A DNA stretch of 64,000 bases from Omphiscola glabra (lineage: Eukaryota > Mollusca > Gastropoda > Lymnaeidae), in contig OZ024798.1 of assembly GCA_964017045.1 (NCBI GenBank), positions 12,150,995 through 12,214,994 of the forward strand, in the 5' to 3' direction. A program made the translations under genes and the position numbers. Of the stretch, positions 33,088-44,649 are shown in pieces (position 1 is the stretch's first letter; every line of letters starts with the position of its first letter). The notes under the pieces are model-generated. The model did no database searches and was not told the DNA's origin. It saw nothing but the letters and a program-made list of their open reading frames with translations.

Positions 33088-33306
33088 AACATGGCCGTGC
33101 ACAACATTTATTGTATCAGGACTATAATAACAGTGGGACACCAACATGGCCGTACACAACATTTATTGTATCAGCACTATAATAACAGTGGGACACCAAC
33201 ATGGCCGTACACAACATGCATTGTATCAGCACTATAATAACAGTGGGACACCAACATGGCCGTACACAACATTTATTGTATCAGCACTATAATAACAGTG
33301 GGACAA
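33088..33306. repeat. 55-bp minisatellite, 4 copies
   Basis: Units start GGACACCAACATGGCCGTAC and include TTATTGTATCAGCACTATAA. Copies are nearly identical. Confidence 0.96.
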
Positions 33307-34235
33307 AGCCCCCCAAGACTGACATCAAGTCAATGAATTCATTGACGAGATTATAGCAGTGACAAAAATGGAACGAGATTTGGTGTAAGGGAGGCCGTAT
33401 TACCGCCGACAACTAATCTAGAATGATTTGCAGATAGCTGCATGGTCACAACCATCAACCCCTTATGAAATAAGCGGGTAAAGAAAGCTGGGAGTTGTTG
33501 TTGTTGTTGTTTTTTTGGGGGGGGGAGGGGGGTGTTGTGGGGGGGGGGCAGTTATCTTTGAAAAAAATGACGTAAGCTTTTTCACATTTTCAGTGGGTTT
33601 TTTTTGTTGTTTTTTTTTTTTTTTTGCAAAACTTTTATCACACATTTCATTTTTTTATATTGCTTTTTTTTCTTTTATTCGAAGATTATGAATAAGATTA
33701 AAAGGTTATACATTTTTTTACGTCAAACCGTTTTGTAAAGAAATTGTTCTGCCATAACTCGAAAGGACGTTGGGAAATCTCGCGAACACTATGACAAGAT
33801 GCCGTCCCTATGGTCAAGGGCTTGCTCCTCTTACATGTGCCTTCCTGTCTTCTCAGCCACTACACTGCAGCCAAGTGTTTATTTCATTTGTTTTTAAAAA
33901 TTGATTTTTCTGTTGTGGGTGGTCGTTTAATCCTGTAAACAGCTTGCACCATCCTCATCACTGGCGCTTCAGCCCATGCAGGGTCCTGGTCTGCTCGACC
34001 ACATCCTAAGACAATTGTTATACACAGATCGTATCCCAAATGTAATTGTATTCATAGTAGATAAGCAATGTTAAGCGAATATTTACACATGCATTTTTGT
34101 GTTTGAGGTCGTTGTGATTTAAAACAACCCTCCCCCCCCAACATACACAACTATATATACACACAAAATAACTTCGGTCATTTCAAACAATCCGCGCCAC
34201 GGCCGCTATCTTAGTTGCACCGACCCGTGAAAGGT
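33307..34235. other. Non-coding; retroelement-like relic at about 33950-34016
   Basis: CATCACTGGCGCTTCAGCCC followed by ATGCAGGGTCCTGGTCTGC resembles a widespread invertebrate repeat fragment. A G-rich/T-rich stretch lies at 33510-33630. Nothing else recognised. Confidence 0.35.
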
Positions 34236-34312
34236 CACCCTAAACCTATCCCTATAACTAACCTGACCCTAAACCTATCCCTAAGCCTAAACCTATCCCT
34301 AAATCTATTAAG
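34236..34312. repeat. Degenerate CCCTAA-like (telomere-like) interstitial repeat
   Basis: About eight words of the form CCCTAAACCTAT, CCCTAAGCCTAA and AACCTGACCCTAAAC. The complement of the TTAGGG telomere motif is visible but interrupted. It is either a decayed interstitial telomeric tract or an unrelated short satellite. Confidence 0.6.
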
Positions 34313-34777
34313 TTACAATAAACATATAAATGACGACATGGCGCGAACTGTCTGCATTAGCCTTCTCATTTACACCAGTAACCCTTTCAATGAAGACTTC
34401 TTTTCCCCCATGTTAATTTTTCTTCCCAACAGCAGTCCTGGGGATATTCCCGTTCAATGTTATATTACAAGATAACACTTGATGACGCAGCCTCGCAATG
34501 CTGCCAAACACATCTGAAGAAATACTTATTCTGACATCGGTTTCAGACTCTGGCGTGCTCCACGCCCCACACGGGGAAATTTAACTTACGTGACTTGGTG
34601 GACTTTACAAGTGCACCGACACAAAACGCAGTTTACAACACGAGAGAACGTGTTAGCGCCATTTTTTTTTTAAAAATGAAGAAAATATAATAAAATGAGA
34701 GATACTCCCCAACTTTTCTTGTACCGTAACTTATAAGCAGTCTTGTAGGGAATCAAAAAAAGGGAATCTTTTTCTGT
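34313..34777. other. Non-coding, nothing identified
   Basis: No repeat or gene supported. Confidence 0.4.
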
Positions 34778-34991
34778 CAGTGGCGTAGTGATGGGGGGCA
34801 AGGGGGGCATCATGCCCCGGGCGCTACTCACAAAGGGGCGCCAAATGGTATAATATTGTATGGTTTTCGAATCATCATCATCATCAGCATCAGGTCCCGT
34901 AGGTTTTCGAATAGGGGGGCGCTAAAAAGGTATTGGGGGGCGCTAAAAAGGTATTGTGCCCCGGGCACGAGTTAAGCTAGCTACGCCACTG
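34778..34991 (+). mobile_element. hAT-type MITE, family B, copy 2 with internal insertion
   Basis: Ends CAGTGGCGTAGTGATGG and GCTAGCTACGCCACTG match the 14369-14553 copy in the same orientation. Flanking octamers TTTTCTGT (34770-34777) and ATTTCTGT (34992-34999) match at 7 of 8. The copy is longer than copy 1 because of a (ATC)n-containing insert of about 40 bp at 34871-34912, flanked by repeats of GGTTTTCGAAT. Confidence 0.92.
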
Positions 34992-35034
34992 ATTTCTGTG
35001 GGTTTTTTTAAAAATCCCTTACATGAAGTTCGCT

Positions 35035-35690
35035 TTTGTTTCTGTCTGGCAAGACTTTCGGACGACTAACTGACCCACTTCCCATCAACAGTCGAGCTGA
35101 TACTTGGCAAATAGACTAAATTTTCAGGTGACACCCCCACCACCAAAAAAAGAAAAATACCAAGCCCCCCCAAAAAATCGTTTTTTTCCCCCTGTTTTTT
35201 CAACGGCAACATGAAGTAAATTTCCTGGATAACTGCGCTATATAAGATTCTTTACACAGAAAAGTATCACAAGTGCGTCTGGTGCTTCATATTTTTTTTT
35301 TTTTTTTTTTTCATAAATAGTTGGTGAAATAAATCTGCGTTGTAAAAGTGGGTGGGTCATTAGGATAGTAATTTGGTTCAGGGCCGTGGGAAAAAAAGTA
35401 CGTTTGCGAGCTTTAAAATTGGGGGAGCGGGAGGGAGGGGCATTAATTTAGATTCTTTTAAAATACGTTATTTCCTGAAATAGTTGGTGAAATAAATCTG
35501 CGGTGTAAAAGCAGGGGTGGGTCCTTTGTACTGTTAATATAGTTCTGGGGCGTCAAAAATATGTGGTTGCGAGCCTTGAAAAAAATGGGGGGGGCGGGGA
35601 GAGCACTAATTGGAATTTCAATAAAGTGCATTATTTGTATGCATGTTTTGTCAAATTTTCAGCCGCCCTCCCCCCCCCCCCCAAACCCAG
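35035..35690 (+). repeat. Dispersed repeat family X, long copy with duplicated right half
   Basis: Starts with GACTAACTGACCCACTTCCC and TCGAGCTGATACTTGGCA, then an AT-rich middle, then TAGTTGGTGAAATAAATCTG twice (about 35322 and 35483), each followed by a GGGTGGGTC and GTTTGCGAG/GGTTGCGAG segment and a G-rich run. The same order of blocks occurs at 62955-63660. No open frame is conserved. Confidence 0.6.
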
Positions 35691-36374
35691 AGTGCTCTTA
35701 TTACGGACCGTTATAGATGGAGAATTTAATCTCTGTTGTTTTGTCTAGGGCTCGTTCTAAAAACAGTCCATAATAAAGGACGATACCAAAGGTTAAAAAT
35801 AATAACAAATAAAACGACAATTAAGGCCAGAGATAATTACAATTAATAACTTTTTAATTTGTGAACTTCAATTAAATAATAACAGCAAGTGAAATATGAT
35901 TGAAATTATAAACTTACAGATTTGCTGGTACCGGTACTGTATATCAAAATACAATGAGCACAAAATTGTATGAGGAAATAAAAATCTCTACACACAACAA
36001 AGTATAATGACACATAGCATGCCTCGTAATCAAGGAAAGGAAAATCTCTCCCTCTCTATCGGTCAGCCCTTTTTATAGGCAGTTTCAGATGATCATTCTG
36101 GAAATGGAACACACAGTCTTACTGTTTCCCACATTTTCTAGATTGTTCTATCATGTTCCACAGAAACGGATGATAGTAAACAAAAGTATCATCAAAGGGA
36201 TATTTTTTTCTAGCCGCCCCAACACGACTTGAAAGAGGTCATGCACGTGGAAGGCGGGCAAAGTGTGTCTCAAAATACGTCATCCCTTATAACAGCTCTA
36301 AATTACATTTTATAAAGGATTTATACGAACAATTTGTTTGTAGGAGTTTAGGGATAATTACATATATATATATA
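35691..36374. other. Non-coding, nothing identified
   Basis: AT-rich. (AT)n at about 36361-36374 just before the next array. Confidence 0.5.
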
Positions 36375-36618
36375 TTCGGTTGTGACCAAACTTGGCCACC
36401 ACAACCAAACTTGGCCACCACAACCAAACTCGGCCACCACAACCAAACTTGGCCACCACAACCAAACTTAGCCACCACAACCAAACTTGGCCACCACAAC
36501 CAAACTCGGCCACCACAACCAAACTTGGCCACCACAACCGAACTTGGCCACCACAACCAAACTTGGCCACCACAACCGAACTTGGCCACCACAACCGAAC
36601 TTGGCCACCACAACCAAG
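36375..36618. repeat. 19-bp minisatellite, about 13 copies
   Basis: Units CTTGGCCACCACAACCAAA with CTCGG, CTTAG and AACCG variants. 19 is not a multiple of three, yet all frames stay open because the unit lacks stops; the repeat peptides are artefacts. Confidence 0.96.
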
Positions 36619-37600
36619 CTACGTCACCACAAGTGAACACCAAAATATCACCATCAACAGGTGCGCCCCGCAACAAAGAGTCTACGTCACAACGTTCACA
36701 CCATTACACAAACCAAAAAGCACGATTACAAAAAATACAACATCCTTATGCGTTTTCTTTGTTTTTTTTTCCTATAGTAAAGGAAAAGAAATGGCGAAAT
36801 TTCTGTAAAAGGTGGGTCAAAGTATATATTTTCCGATGCTATAATGGCTATATAAAGTACCACTATAATCATTTTCGAGGGGATTTAAGCTCAGTGACGT
36901 GATCACGAAACAGCTGTTCGATATGTGAGAAAGGAGAAAATAAATCCTCAGAATGACATACGGGGCTTTAACGCGACACTGATGGATTGAGAAATCGGGA
37001 CAAAGCAAGAGACACACCCGTTGTAACGGGGGCCCCGAACATGATCGCGGCCAGAAGAGAAGACAGGCTCAGAAAGGACAGGTCACCTTGAGAGGGTGTC
37101 AGATTACATAGGGCAGAATACGAGGTTGACCTGGTGCGGGGAGACAGCTCATTCGTAGACAAAGGCTGAGGTGGAATGATGATGTAGAGTCGGAATTTAC
37201 ATCGGCTGGGGTGGGGGCGGGGCAGCTCATGGAGACGAAATTTATGATTGGTTTAAGGGTAGGGTGGGGTGCTGATCCCTCCATTTTTTAGGGGGGGGGG
37301 GGGGCGCTAAAGTATCATTGATGACTGAAGGGATCAGGAAAATTGGTTACTTTTACAAAGAGGATTGAGTTACCCCCCCCCCAATTCATTTTCATATATT
37401 GGATATGATAATTCAACATGCATTGTTTCTATGGATGTCCAGTGCGTCAGCACAATATTTTGATGGTGATTTTATTTTTGGTTTATGTGCGCCCAATGAT
37501 CGTGGAAAAAGATTGAAGCTGATGAAAAAAAAAATTTCACTAATTGTTGCAGGTCTGTTACTCAATGGCACAACATTGCCATAGCCATTTTAAATAAAAC
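36619..37600. other. Non-coding, nothing identified
   Basis: A G-run lies at about 37291-37304 and a C-run at about 37374-37382. Short open frames on both strands at 36968-37284 lack recognisable features. Confidence 0.45.
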
Positions 37601-38290
37601 AATGTCTCCATGGCCTGGTGTTTGACATTAATTCAAATTATTTTAAACAACCCAGTGTCTCCACCACTCTGGCGGTTTGCGCCACATTCCCTCTTCAAAA
37701 TGGTCAAGTGGCTAGGCCCGGCCATCCCAGTAAAATTTTATCTCACCCCAAAGAAGCCAGGTCGATTACGCAGAGCCAAACACTCACTTAACACTGACTT
37801 AACATCTGATAACCCCATGAGAAATTACACCCGGAGCAATAGCAAATGCTTCACTTTGCCTCGGAGTAACACAGTGCAATATATAAACAATCATTCTTGC
37901 CATGCACAATAATCGCTTGGAACCACCCGGACAATACCTCTGTGAACTCGACAGCTATTGAAAGCTTCAAGGCTGCCCTGGCATCTGCTAGGAGCCGTTA
38001 GGATGGCAGCATCACTTCCCCAACCGTTGCACATAAGCCAGTACTTGGATGCAGCAACGTACCGAACCAGAACCAGAACCAGAAAATACAACCCATTGTC
38101 TCCATGACCTGGTGGTTGGCAACACATTCTCTGTTAAAAAACAGCCCAATGTCTTCATGACCTGGTAGTTGGCAACACATTCTCTGTTTTAAAAAAAACA
38201 ATGTCTCCATGACCTGGTGGTTGGCAACACATTCCCATTTCATGCTACAGCCCAATGACCCCAAAACCTGGTGGTTGCCTCTACGGGGTT
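37601..38290. repeat. ~58-bp repeat (CAATGTCTCCATGACCTGGT type), main block 38092-38285
   Basis: About four copies at 38092-38285 share TGACCTGGTGGTTGGCAACA. Two diverged copies occur at 37601-37690, separated by about 400 bp of unique sequence (37691-38091). This looks like an array split by an insertion or by uneven decay. Confidence 0.8.
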
Positions 38291-39254
38291 TAGCGCCCCC
38301 CACCCACCTCAGCCGATTAACCTCCGAAAAGTTTTGGGGAATTTTTCAAACAACAACCAAAATCACCGGTTACTCTTGAACAATCAATATCTCCCGCAAT
38401 TTACGCGAATGTCAGCCATGCCACGTGGAGATAATCAAGGCCTCATCGTCAGCCACATTAATCATTGTCAGCCGCGTTTATCATCGCGAACTTCGTTCTT
38501 CATTGACAGCCATTCTATCACAAGGCACGAAGCACTTTTGATGGATTTCTACGCCGTGCCACCGCCGTAATAATATTGCGACATCGGACGCTCTTCAGTT
38601 ATGAAGTATGTGTTCAGTTTCTATCTATTTGAGACCAATGAAAATTAAACTTGAAAAGTGTGTGATTTTCAGTATGCTTTTTTAAAAAAAACACTAAATA
38701 AATATGCTATGAATCACACATAGTTGGTGATTTCTGTCGAACCGTCTGAATAAGGGTTTATTTTCTTGGTATTATTATTTATTTTTATTTTTTTTTTTTC
38801 GTTTTGGCCAACACAACCATTTTGACCACTGTGTGCGTGTGGGGGGTTTGATCACAAACCACCCAGAAGACAGCAACAACAAAAAAAGTGTGGGGGTGGC
38901 GGGTCGATCATCAGGTGGCACACAGGCCACAAATGCGGGTGATAACATTTGTTATTTTTCTGGTCCGTAATTTCATGATTGCCATGACAATAATGATGAC
39001 GGTCAGCTAGTGTGTCCTTCAGGCCACAAAACATCTGAACGGAAATGGGGAACTGTCGTGCGACAACCTTAGTTTTGGAGGAAAGGGTCTCGTCAATTTA
39101 CTAGAAATGTTGCGAAACGCTCGTGTTGTACGGGCGATACTCACAAATGCTACATATTCTTTGAGAGTATCGAATTTTTCTTTTTGTTGTTTTGTTTTTT
39201 TTACCACGATGATTTCGGTATCCATTGCTTCAAAAACGTTAGCTTAGCGAGATA
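38291..39254. other. Non-coding; unassigned open stretch at 38320-38570
   Basis: A plus-strand open stretch of about 80 codons containing SAMPRGDNQGLIVSHINH ends at a stop near 38568. No family recognised. The rest is AT-rich. Confidence 0.25.
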
Positions 39255-39990
39255 ATAATGGTGTCTCGTAATTGGTATGGCGATATAACCATAATGAGGT
39301 TTTATGTTGATATGGTGATAAAATGATTATGTGTTTTCATAGTGTAATGGTAATGGAACAGTTATGGTGTTTCGTATCGGTATAGACACGGGGCCATTAT
39401 GGTGTTTCGTATTGGTATAGAAACGAGCCATAGTGGTGTTTCACATTGGTATAGACAGAGTGTCATAATGGTGTTTTATATTGGTAGACCTAGAGCCATA
39501 ATGGTGTTTCATATTGGAATAGACACGAACCATAATGGCGTTTCGTGTTGGTATAGACACGGAGGCATATTGGTATTGACAAATCGTCATAATGGTGTTT
39601 CACATTGATATAGACACAGGCTCATAATGGTGTTTCACATTGGTTATAGACACAGAGTCATAACATGTGTTTTGTATTGGTATAGACATGAAGTCATAAC
39701 GGTGTTTCGTATTTACATAGATACACAGCCATAAAGGTGTTTCGTATTGGTATCGACACAAGCCCTAATGGTGTTTCGTATTGGTATCGACACGAGACAT
39801 AATGGTGTTTCCTATTGGTATCGACACGAGCCATAATGGTGTTTCCTATTGGTATCGACACGAGCCATAATGGTGTTTCCTATTGGTATCGACACGAGCC
39901 ATAATGGTGTTTCCTATTGGTATCGACACGAGCCATAATGGTGTTTCCTATTGGTATCGACACGAGCCATAATGGTGTTTCCTATTGTTA
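39255..39990. repeat. ~32-bp minisatellite, about 22 copies, graded divergence
   Basis: Core CATAATGGTGTTTCGTATTG then GTATAGACACGAGC. Copies are strongly diverged on the left and nearly identical on the right (39780-39990), where the variant CCTATTGGTATCGACACGAG dominates. This suggests recent expansion at the right end. Confidence 0.93.
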
Positions 39991-41136
39991 AGTAAACACA
40001 AACACATCGGGTTGTATTTGAAAAGCTATGGTGTTTGAACTTGGTATTGTTTTGATAACAATAAAATAATAACAATAATCGTAAATAGGATAAGTTCGAA
40101 GATGGTATTACATTCACGACAAATGTGGATGACATAATGGAATCTTTAGTACACAAAACAAACGTGCAGTAAAATACTGACTTTAAAAATCCCCATTGCA
40201 TTGTCCCCCCCACCCCCCCCCCCCACCCTAGCAACCGAGGCATGGCCTTAGCTAGAACGTTTCTAAGGTAAACAACCGCTGACGTATGATAAACACTATC
40301 GATCAGGGATACATTACTAGCTCCGCGCAGCGACACGGACGGGCCCCCAGCGCAGTGACACATTCCCTCCACAATGTATCCACGAAACAACACAGCATTG
40401 CTTTGTGTTACAACATTATTAGTTAACGAAAAGTTTTTTTTTTAACAAAAGAGGACAAAAAGTTAGCAAACTAAAACGTGCATAAATTAGAACGAGTAAA
40501 GGAAAAAAAAATCGAAACCTACTTTCAGCGATGGTTTCCGTTCCTCGTGGCTGTGTTCTCACACCGCTGTTTTCACTTCGGCCAACCGCGTTCTGGGGAT
40601 TTTTTTTTCCCTCTTGCGGGAAGCAATGCCCGCGACGACTGCAAAAATTGATGCGCGAGCAAGCACGCGAGGACGATTTACACGTGTGTGTGTGTGTGTG
40701 AAGATTTTTGTTCTTTTTTTTTTTTTTTCAAGATCAGTTTTTTTTTTTTCTTTCTTTTCGGTACAGAAATGATAAAAACGAAATCCTGGGTAGTTATCAA
40801 AGTTCACTCAAGATCTTACCCACGAGACATCAAACGAAGGTAACCGATAACGGAGAGGATCCATTAAAAGAAATCTGGCAACGGTGAAGTAACTCCGGGC
40901 GGCTTTCAGAGTAAATATGAGTGCTGGTTCCTGGAGGGCAACGTCAACGATTAGATCAATTCTAGACGGGCCACCTTCCATCCATTTTCTTTAATAAAAA
41001 AAACGTTTACTGTCCAGTTCTTTTCGTTTGTTTTTTAAAATTCAGATTTCCTTCCTTGTAATTTCTTGAAAAGGTCCTAAATAATCCCATATTATCCTAC
41101 CATTTTACTTATATGGGTCTGATCACACCTTACGGT
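39991..41136. other. Non-coding, nothing identified
   Basis: C-runs near 40204-40225, (GT)n at about 40685-40700 and long T-runs. A GC-richer open minus stretch (about 40199-40393) is not recognisable. Confidence 0.45.
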
Positions 41137-41297
41137 CAGGGCCGGCCTTAGGCCGCTGCAACCGATGCGGCCGCAATGGGCCCCGCACTTTCATAGGCCC
41201 CGCCCCGAATTTATTTTCTAATACAAAATCTTAATTTTCACTTATTATCCTTATCATCTACCCAGACTGGGCCCCGCGCAATCCGTTTCGCATAGGA
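41137..41297 (-). mobile_element. hAT-type MITE, family A, inverted, truncated copy
   Basis: Begins CAGGGCCGGCCTTAGGCCGC, the right end of the 8166-8350 element in reverse, and runs through the AT-rich core to CGTTTCGCATAGG. The other terminus is missing and replaced by a poly-T run. No TSD can be read. Confidence 0.9.
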
Positions 41298-41503
41298 TTT
41301 TTTTTTTTTTAAAAAGGGTTTTAGCCTTGCTTCCTAGTCGTGGTACAGGCAAAGTAGACGAACGATCTATTCACCAATAAACGAATAAACCTATAGAACA
41401 ATAGTCCCCACAAGTCCGAGTAATGTAGCTCTTATCTACACAAAAATCAATAAACGTTCTACATTTTGCGGCTTGCTGATGAACAACGTGTGGATTTTTT
41501 TGC
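41298..41503. other. Non-coding, nothing identified
   Basis: Poly-T followed by unique sequence. Confidence 0.4.
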
Positions 41504-41765
41504 CCTATTTCATTCTACTTGACATTGGTGACGTTTCATCTGTTTGAGACCATTTCATTCTACTTGACATTGGTGACGTTTCATCTGTTTGAGACCATTT
41601 CATTCTACTTGACATTGGTGACGTTTCGTCTGTTTGAGACCATTTCATTCTACTTGACTTGGTGACGTTTCATCTGTTTGAGACCATTTCATTCTACTTG
41701 ACTTGGTGACGTTTCATCTGTTTGAGACCATTTCATTCTACTTTACATTGGGGAGGTTTCATCAT
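41504..41765. repeat. ~45-47-bp minisatellite, about 5.7 copies
   Basis: Units start CATTTCATTCTACTTGACAT and continue TGGTGACGTTTCATCTGTTT. Two copies lack two bases (GACTTGG instead of GACATTGG). Confidence 0.96.
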
Positions 41766-41891
41766 TTCCTGTTAAACACAGATTATTCAGGTGATACTAT
41801 CAGAAATGCTAAACAATAAAAATTCGAACTGTTTTTTTTAAAGATATATATATTAGATGTTATGAACCAAAAAATCATTCATTCCAATGAA

Positions 41892-42156
41892 CCACGATAA
41901 TTTGACGAGATAAGATAAGGGAGGATGAGATGAAAAAAGGAAAAGGTACGATAAAATAAGATACGATGAGATAAGATACGATGAGATGAGCTAAGATGGG
42001 ATAAGATGAGATAGGATAAGATGAAATAGGATAAGACGAGATAGGATAATATGAGATAGGATAAGATGAGATAGGATAAGATGACATAGAATAAGATGAT
42101 ATAGGATAGGATGAGATAGGATAGGATGATAAAGGATAAGATATGATAAGATGAGA
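41892..42156. repeat. 15-bp GATAAGATGAGATAG array, left part
   Basis: Imperfect copies of GATAAGATGAGATAG. The array is split by the LINE fragment that follows and resumes to its right. Confidence 0.95.
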
Positions 42157-42417
42157 TATAATAATAATAATAATAATAATGTTCATTTGAAAAATCACGC
42201 TTCACCCCCAAAGGCTCGAAGCGCGGTACAAAAACAAAGCTGGGAGTTAATAACCAGCTGGAAAAGATGGTAGACAACATCATCCCAGCAGGTGTTTGCG
42301 AAATAGATGAGTCTTTAAATTTGTTTATGAAGGACTCCAGCGTCTGGCTATTTCTGAGAGCGTCAGGAAGGGTGTTCCAAATCGTGGGGCCAGCAAATGC
42401 GAACGTGCGCTTTTGAC
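42157..42417 (-). mobile_element. LINE 3' end (non-LTR retrotransposon), 5'-truncated, inserted in the 15-bp array
   Basis: Read on the minus strand, one frame gives KRTFAFAGPTIWNTLPDALR and then SLE-like residues followed by FINKFK. This is the conserved C-terminal block (AGP-x-x-WN-x-LP) of reverse transcriptases of the CR1/L2/Jockey-like LINEs. It is followed by further codons, CAAATGAACA and a (TTA)n tail at the plus-strand left edge. 5' truncation and a microsatellite tail are what target-primed insertion produces. Minisatellite lies on both sides (AAGATGAGAT at each edge could be the TSD but cannot be separated from array units). Too short to encode anything. Confidence 0.85.
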
Positions 42418-42712
42418 AAGATGAGATGAGATAGGATAAGATGAGATAGGATAAGATGAGATAGGATAAGATGAATTAGGATAAGATGAGATAGGATAAG
42501 ATGAGATGGGATAAGATGAGATGGATAAGATGAGATAGGATAAGATGAGATAGGATAAGATGAGATGGGATAAGATGAGATGGGATAAGATGAGATAGGA
42601 TAAGATGAGATAGGATAAGATGAGACAGGATAAGATGAGATAGGATAAGATGAGATGGGATAAGATGAGATGGGATAAGATGAGATGGGATAAGATGAGA
42701 TAGGATAAGATT
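42418..42712. repeat. 15-bp GATAAGATGAGATAG array, right part
   Basis: About 19 copies, more uniform than the left part. One 14-bp unit at about 42524-42537 shifts the phase. Confidence 0.96.
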
Positions 42713-43309
42713 ATTTTAATTATCCTAAAATTTTGAAATTTGTTTCCATTGTTTTCCACATATAGATTTCAGTCTTGTTTTAAGTCAACGCTAGTGAAAG
42801 TTAGGGCCTGTGTGGGAGGGGTGGTTATACACAAACTTTTGATATTGAATAAACATTAAACATGTTGATATTTTTCCAAATGGAATATATATTCAATATA
42901 TATATTTAGATGTACAACTATTTTGCTCCGATTAATATTTCCATTTACTAGATTAAATTGTAGAATATATAGTTGGAGTTGCGGGAAAAGGTAGCATGAC
43001 GGCTGTGTGTTAAAGGGGGGGGGGCGGGCAAGGGGAGGACTTCCGTTGTTGCTTTAATTGACTCAGTCGCATGGAACCCAACTAAGGGCGAGCCACAAGG
43101 GCGGACCACAAAGATTGATTCACTAGGACGTGTTGCTGCCAGAGAGTCAAGTTAAACCGCTTAGGCAAACATCACAGCACCCACCCAACCCTTGGAGACC
43201 GACCGATAGAGGACAGGGACGAGTGTCTTTCATTTAATCTAACGTAAATACATTGATCACAGACTAGACTAAGACAACACTGCTCAGAGTAGCATTGGAA
43301 GGCCGATAA
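42713..43309. other. Non-coding, nothing identified
   Basis: A G-run at about 43015-43024. No gene supported. Confidence 0.5.
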
Positions 43310-43620
43310 TCTGTAACTACATGTTTCAGAGGATTGTTTTCTCGGAGTAGCTTTGGAGGCTCGATAGGAAAAACCCTATGTAATTTGTAACTACATGTTT
43401 CAGAGGGTTATTTTCTCGGAATAGCATTGGAAGGCAGATAGCAAAAAACCTATATAATTTGTAACTACATGTTTCAGAGGGTTATTTTCTCGGAGTACCA
43501 TTGGAGGCCCGATAGAAAAAAACCCTATGTAATTTGTAACTACATGTTTCAGAGGGTTATTTTCTCGGAGTAGCATTGGAAGGCAGATAGGAAGAAACCT
43601 ATGTAATCTATGTATATAAA
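43310..43620. repeat. ~75-bp minisatellite, about 4 copies
   Basis: Units contain GTAACTACATGTTTCAGAGG, TTATTTTCTCGGAGTAGCAT and a TTGGAAGGCAGATAG region, with indels in an A-run. Confidence 0.94.
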
Positions 43621-43869
43621 TTTCAGGAATTTTACCTACAAATGTAGCGGGAATGCGAGCTGACATTACAATCGGCTTTACTGTAAACGGTAATTGACAC
43701 TGACATTTCATTTGGTAATTGACACTGATGTAGGCTTGAAGGCTGACAAGCAAATAAAAGAAAAACTGATTTTTTTTTTCCCGATGAAAATAGGGCAATT
43801 TAATTTTTTTCCACCACGTTTTAAATTCCAAAGAAAATAAAACAATGTTATGAAACTCCTAGAAATACA
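43621..43869. other. Non-coding, nothing identified
   Basis: A short repeated string TAATTGACACTGA occurs twice (about 43691 and 43716). Confidence 0.4.
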
Positions 43870-44228
43870 GTGCTTTCTAGTCCAGTGCTTTCTAGTCCAG
43901 TGCTTTCTAGTCCAGTGCTTTCTAGTCCAGTGCTTTCTAGTCCAGTGCCTTCTCGTCCAGTGCTTTCTAGTCCAGTGCCTTCTAGTCCAGTGCTTTCTAG
44001 TCCAGTGCTTTCTAGTCCAGTGCTTTCTAGTCCAGTGCTTTCTAGTCCAGTGCTTTCTAGTCCAGTGCCTTCTAGTCCAGTGCCTTCTAGTCCAGTGCCT
44101 TCTAGTCCAGTGCTTTCTAGTCCAGTGCCTTCTAGTCCAGTGCCTTCTAGTCCAGTGCTTTCTAGTCCAGTGCTTTCTAGCCCAGTGCTTTCTAGTCCAG
44201 TGCTTTCTAGCCCAGTGCTTTCTAGTCG
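43870..44228. repeat. 15-bp minisatellite, 24 copies
   Basis: Units CTAGTCCAGTGCTTT, with TGCCTT and CTCGTCC or CTAGCCC variants. The unit is a multiple of three and lacks stops in three of the six frames, so pentapeptide repeat frames appear on both strands and are not genes. Confidence 0.98.
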
Positions 44229-44649
44229 ACAGAGAAAGAGACAGAATTTTAAAACAGGGCCTTTCATTCGGACCGAACTTCTGACTTTAAAAGTACCCCA
44301 GGTGGCCGTCCTTTGCGAGACTATCACAATCACAAGGGTAACATTTAGTCATCTTTCTGGTTGGTAAGTGGTAATAATTTGTTCATTCGCATAATTCTGG
44401 ATGCACAGTAGACAGTAATTTTGAACCCTCCTTTTTTTTTTTCCCCCACTTGATAAATGAGCTTTTCACATTAACATTAATACGATGTTTTGTTTAGGGC
44501 GAACATGGAGAAAATTTGGCTCAAAATTTCCTGAAGACATTAAAAACGTACACACCAATATCAGTCTTGAAATATGAAATTATTGTTCAAATAAAGACAA
44601 CCCTTAAAAAATTTCGAGAGAATTCTTGATATGTATTTTGTATTATTTT
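44229..44649. other. Non-coding, nothing identified
   Basis: AT-rich. No feature supported. Confidence 0.45.

Noticed and set aside
43850..44367. Three long frames of pentapeptide repeats on both strands
   Set aside because: They translate a 15-bp minisatellite (CTAGTCCAGTGCTTT).
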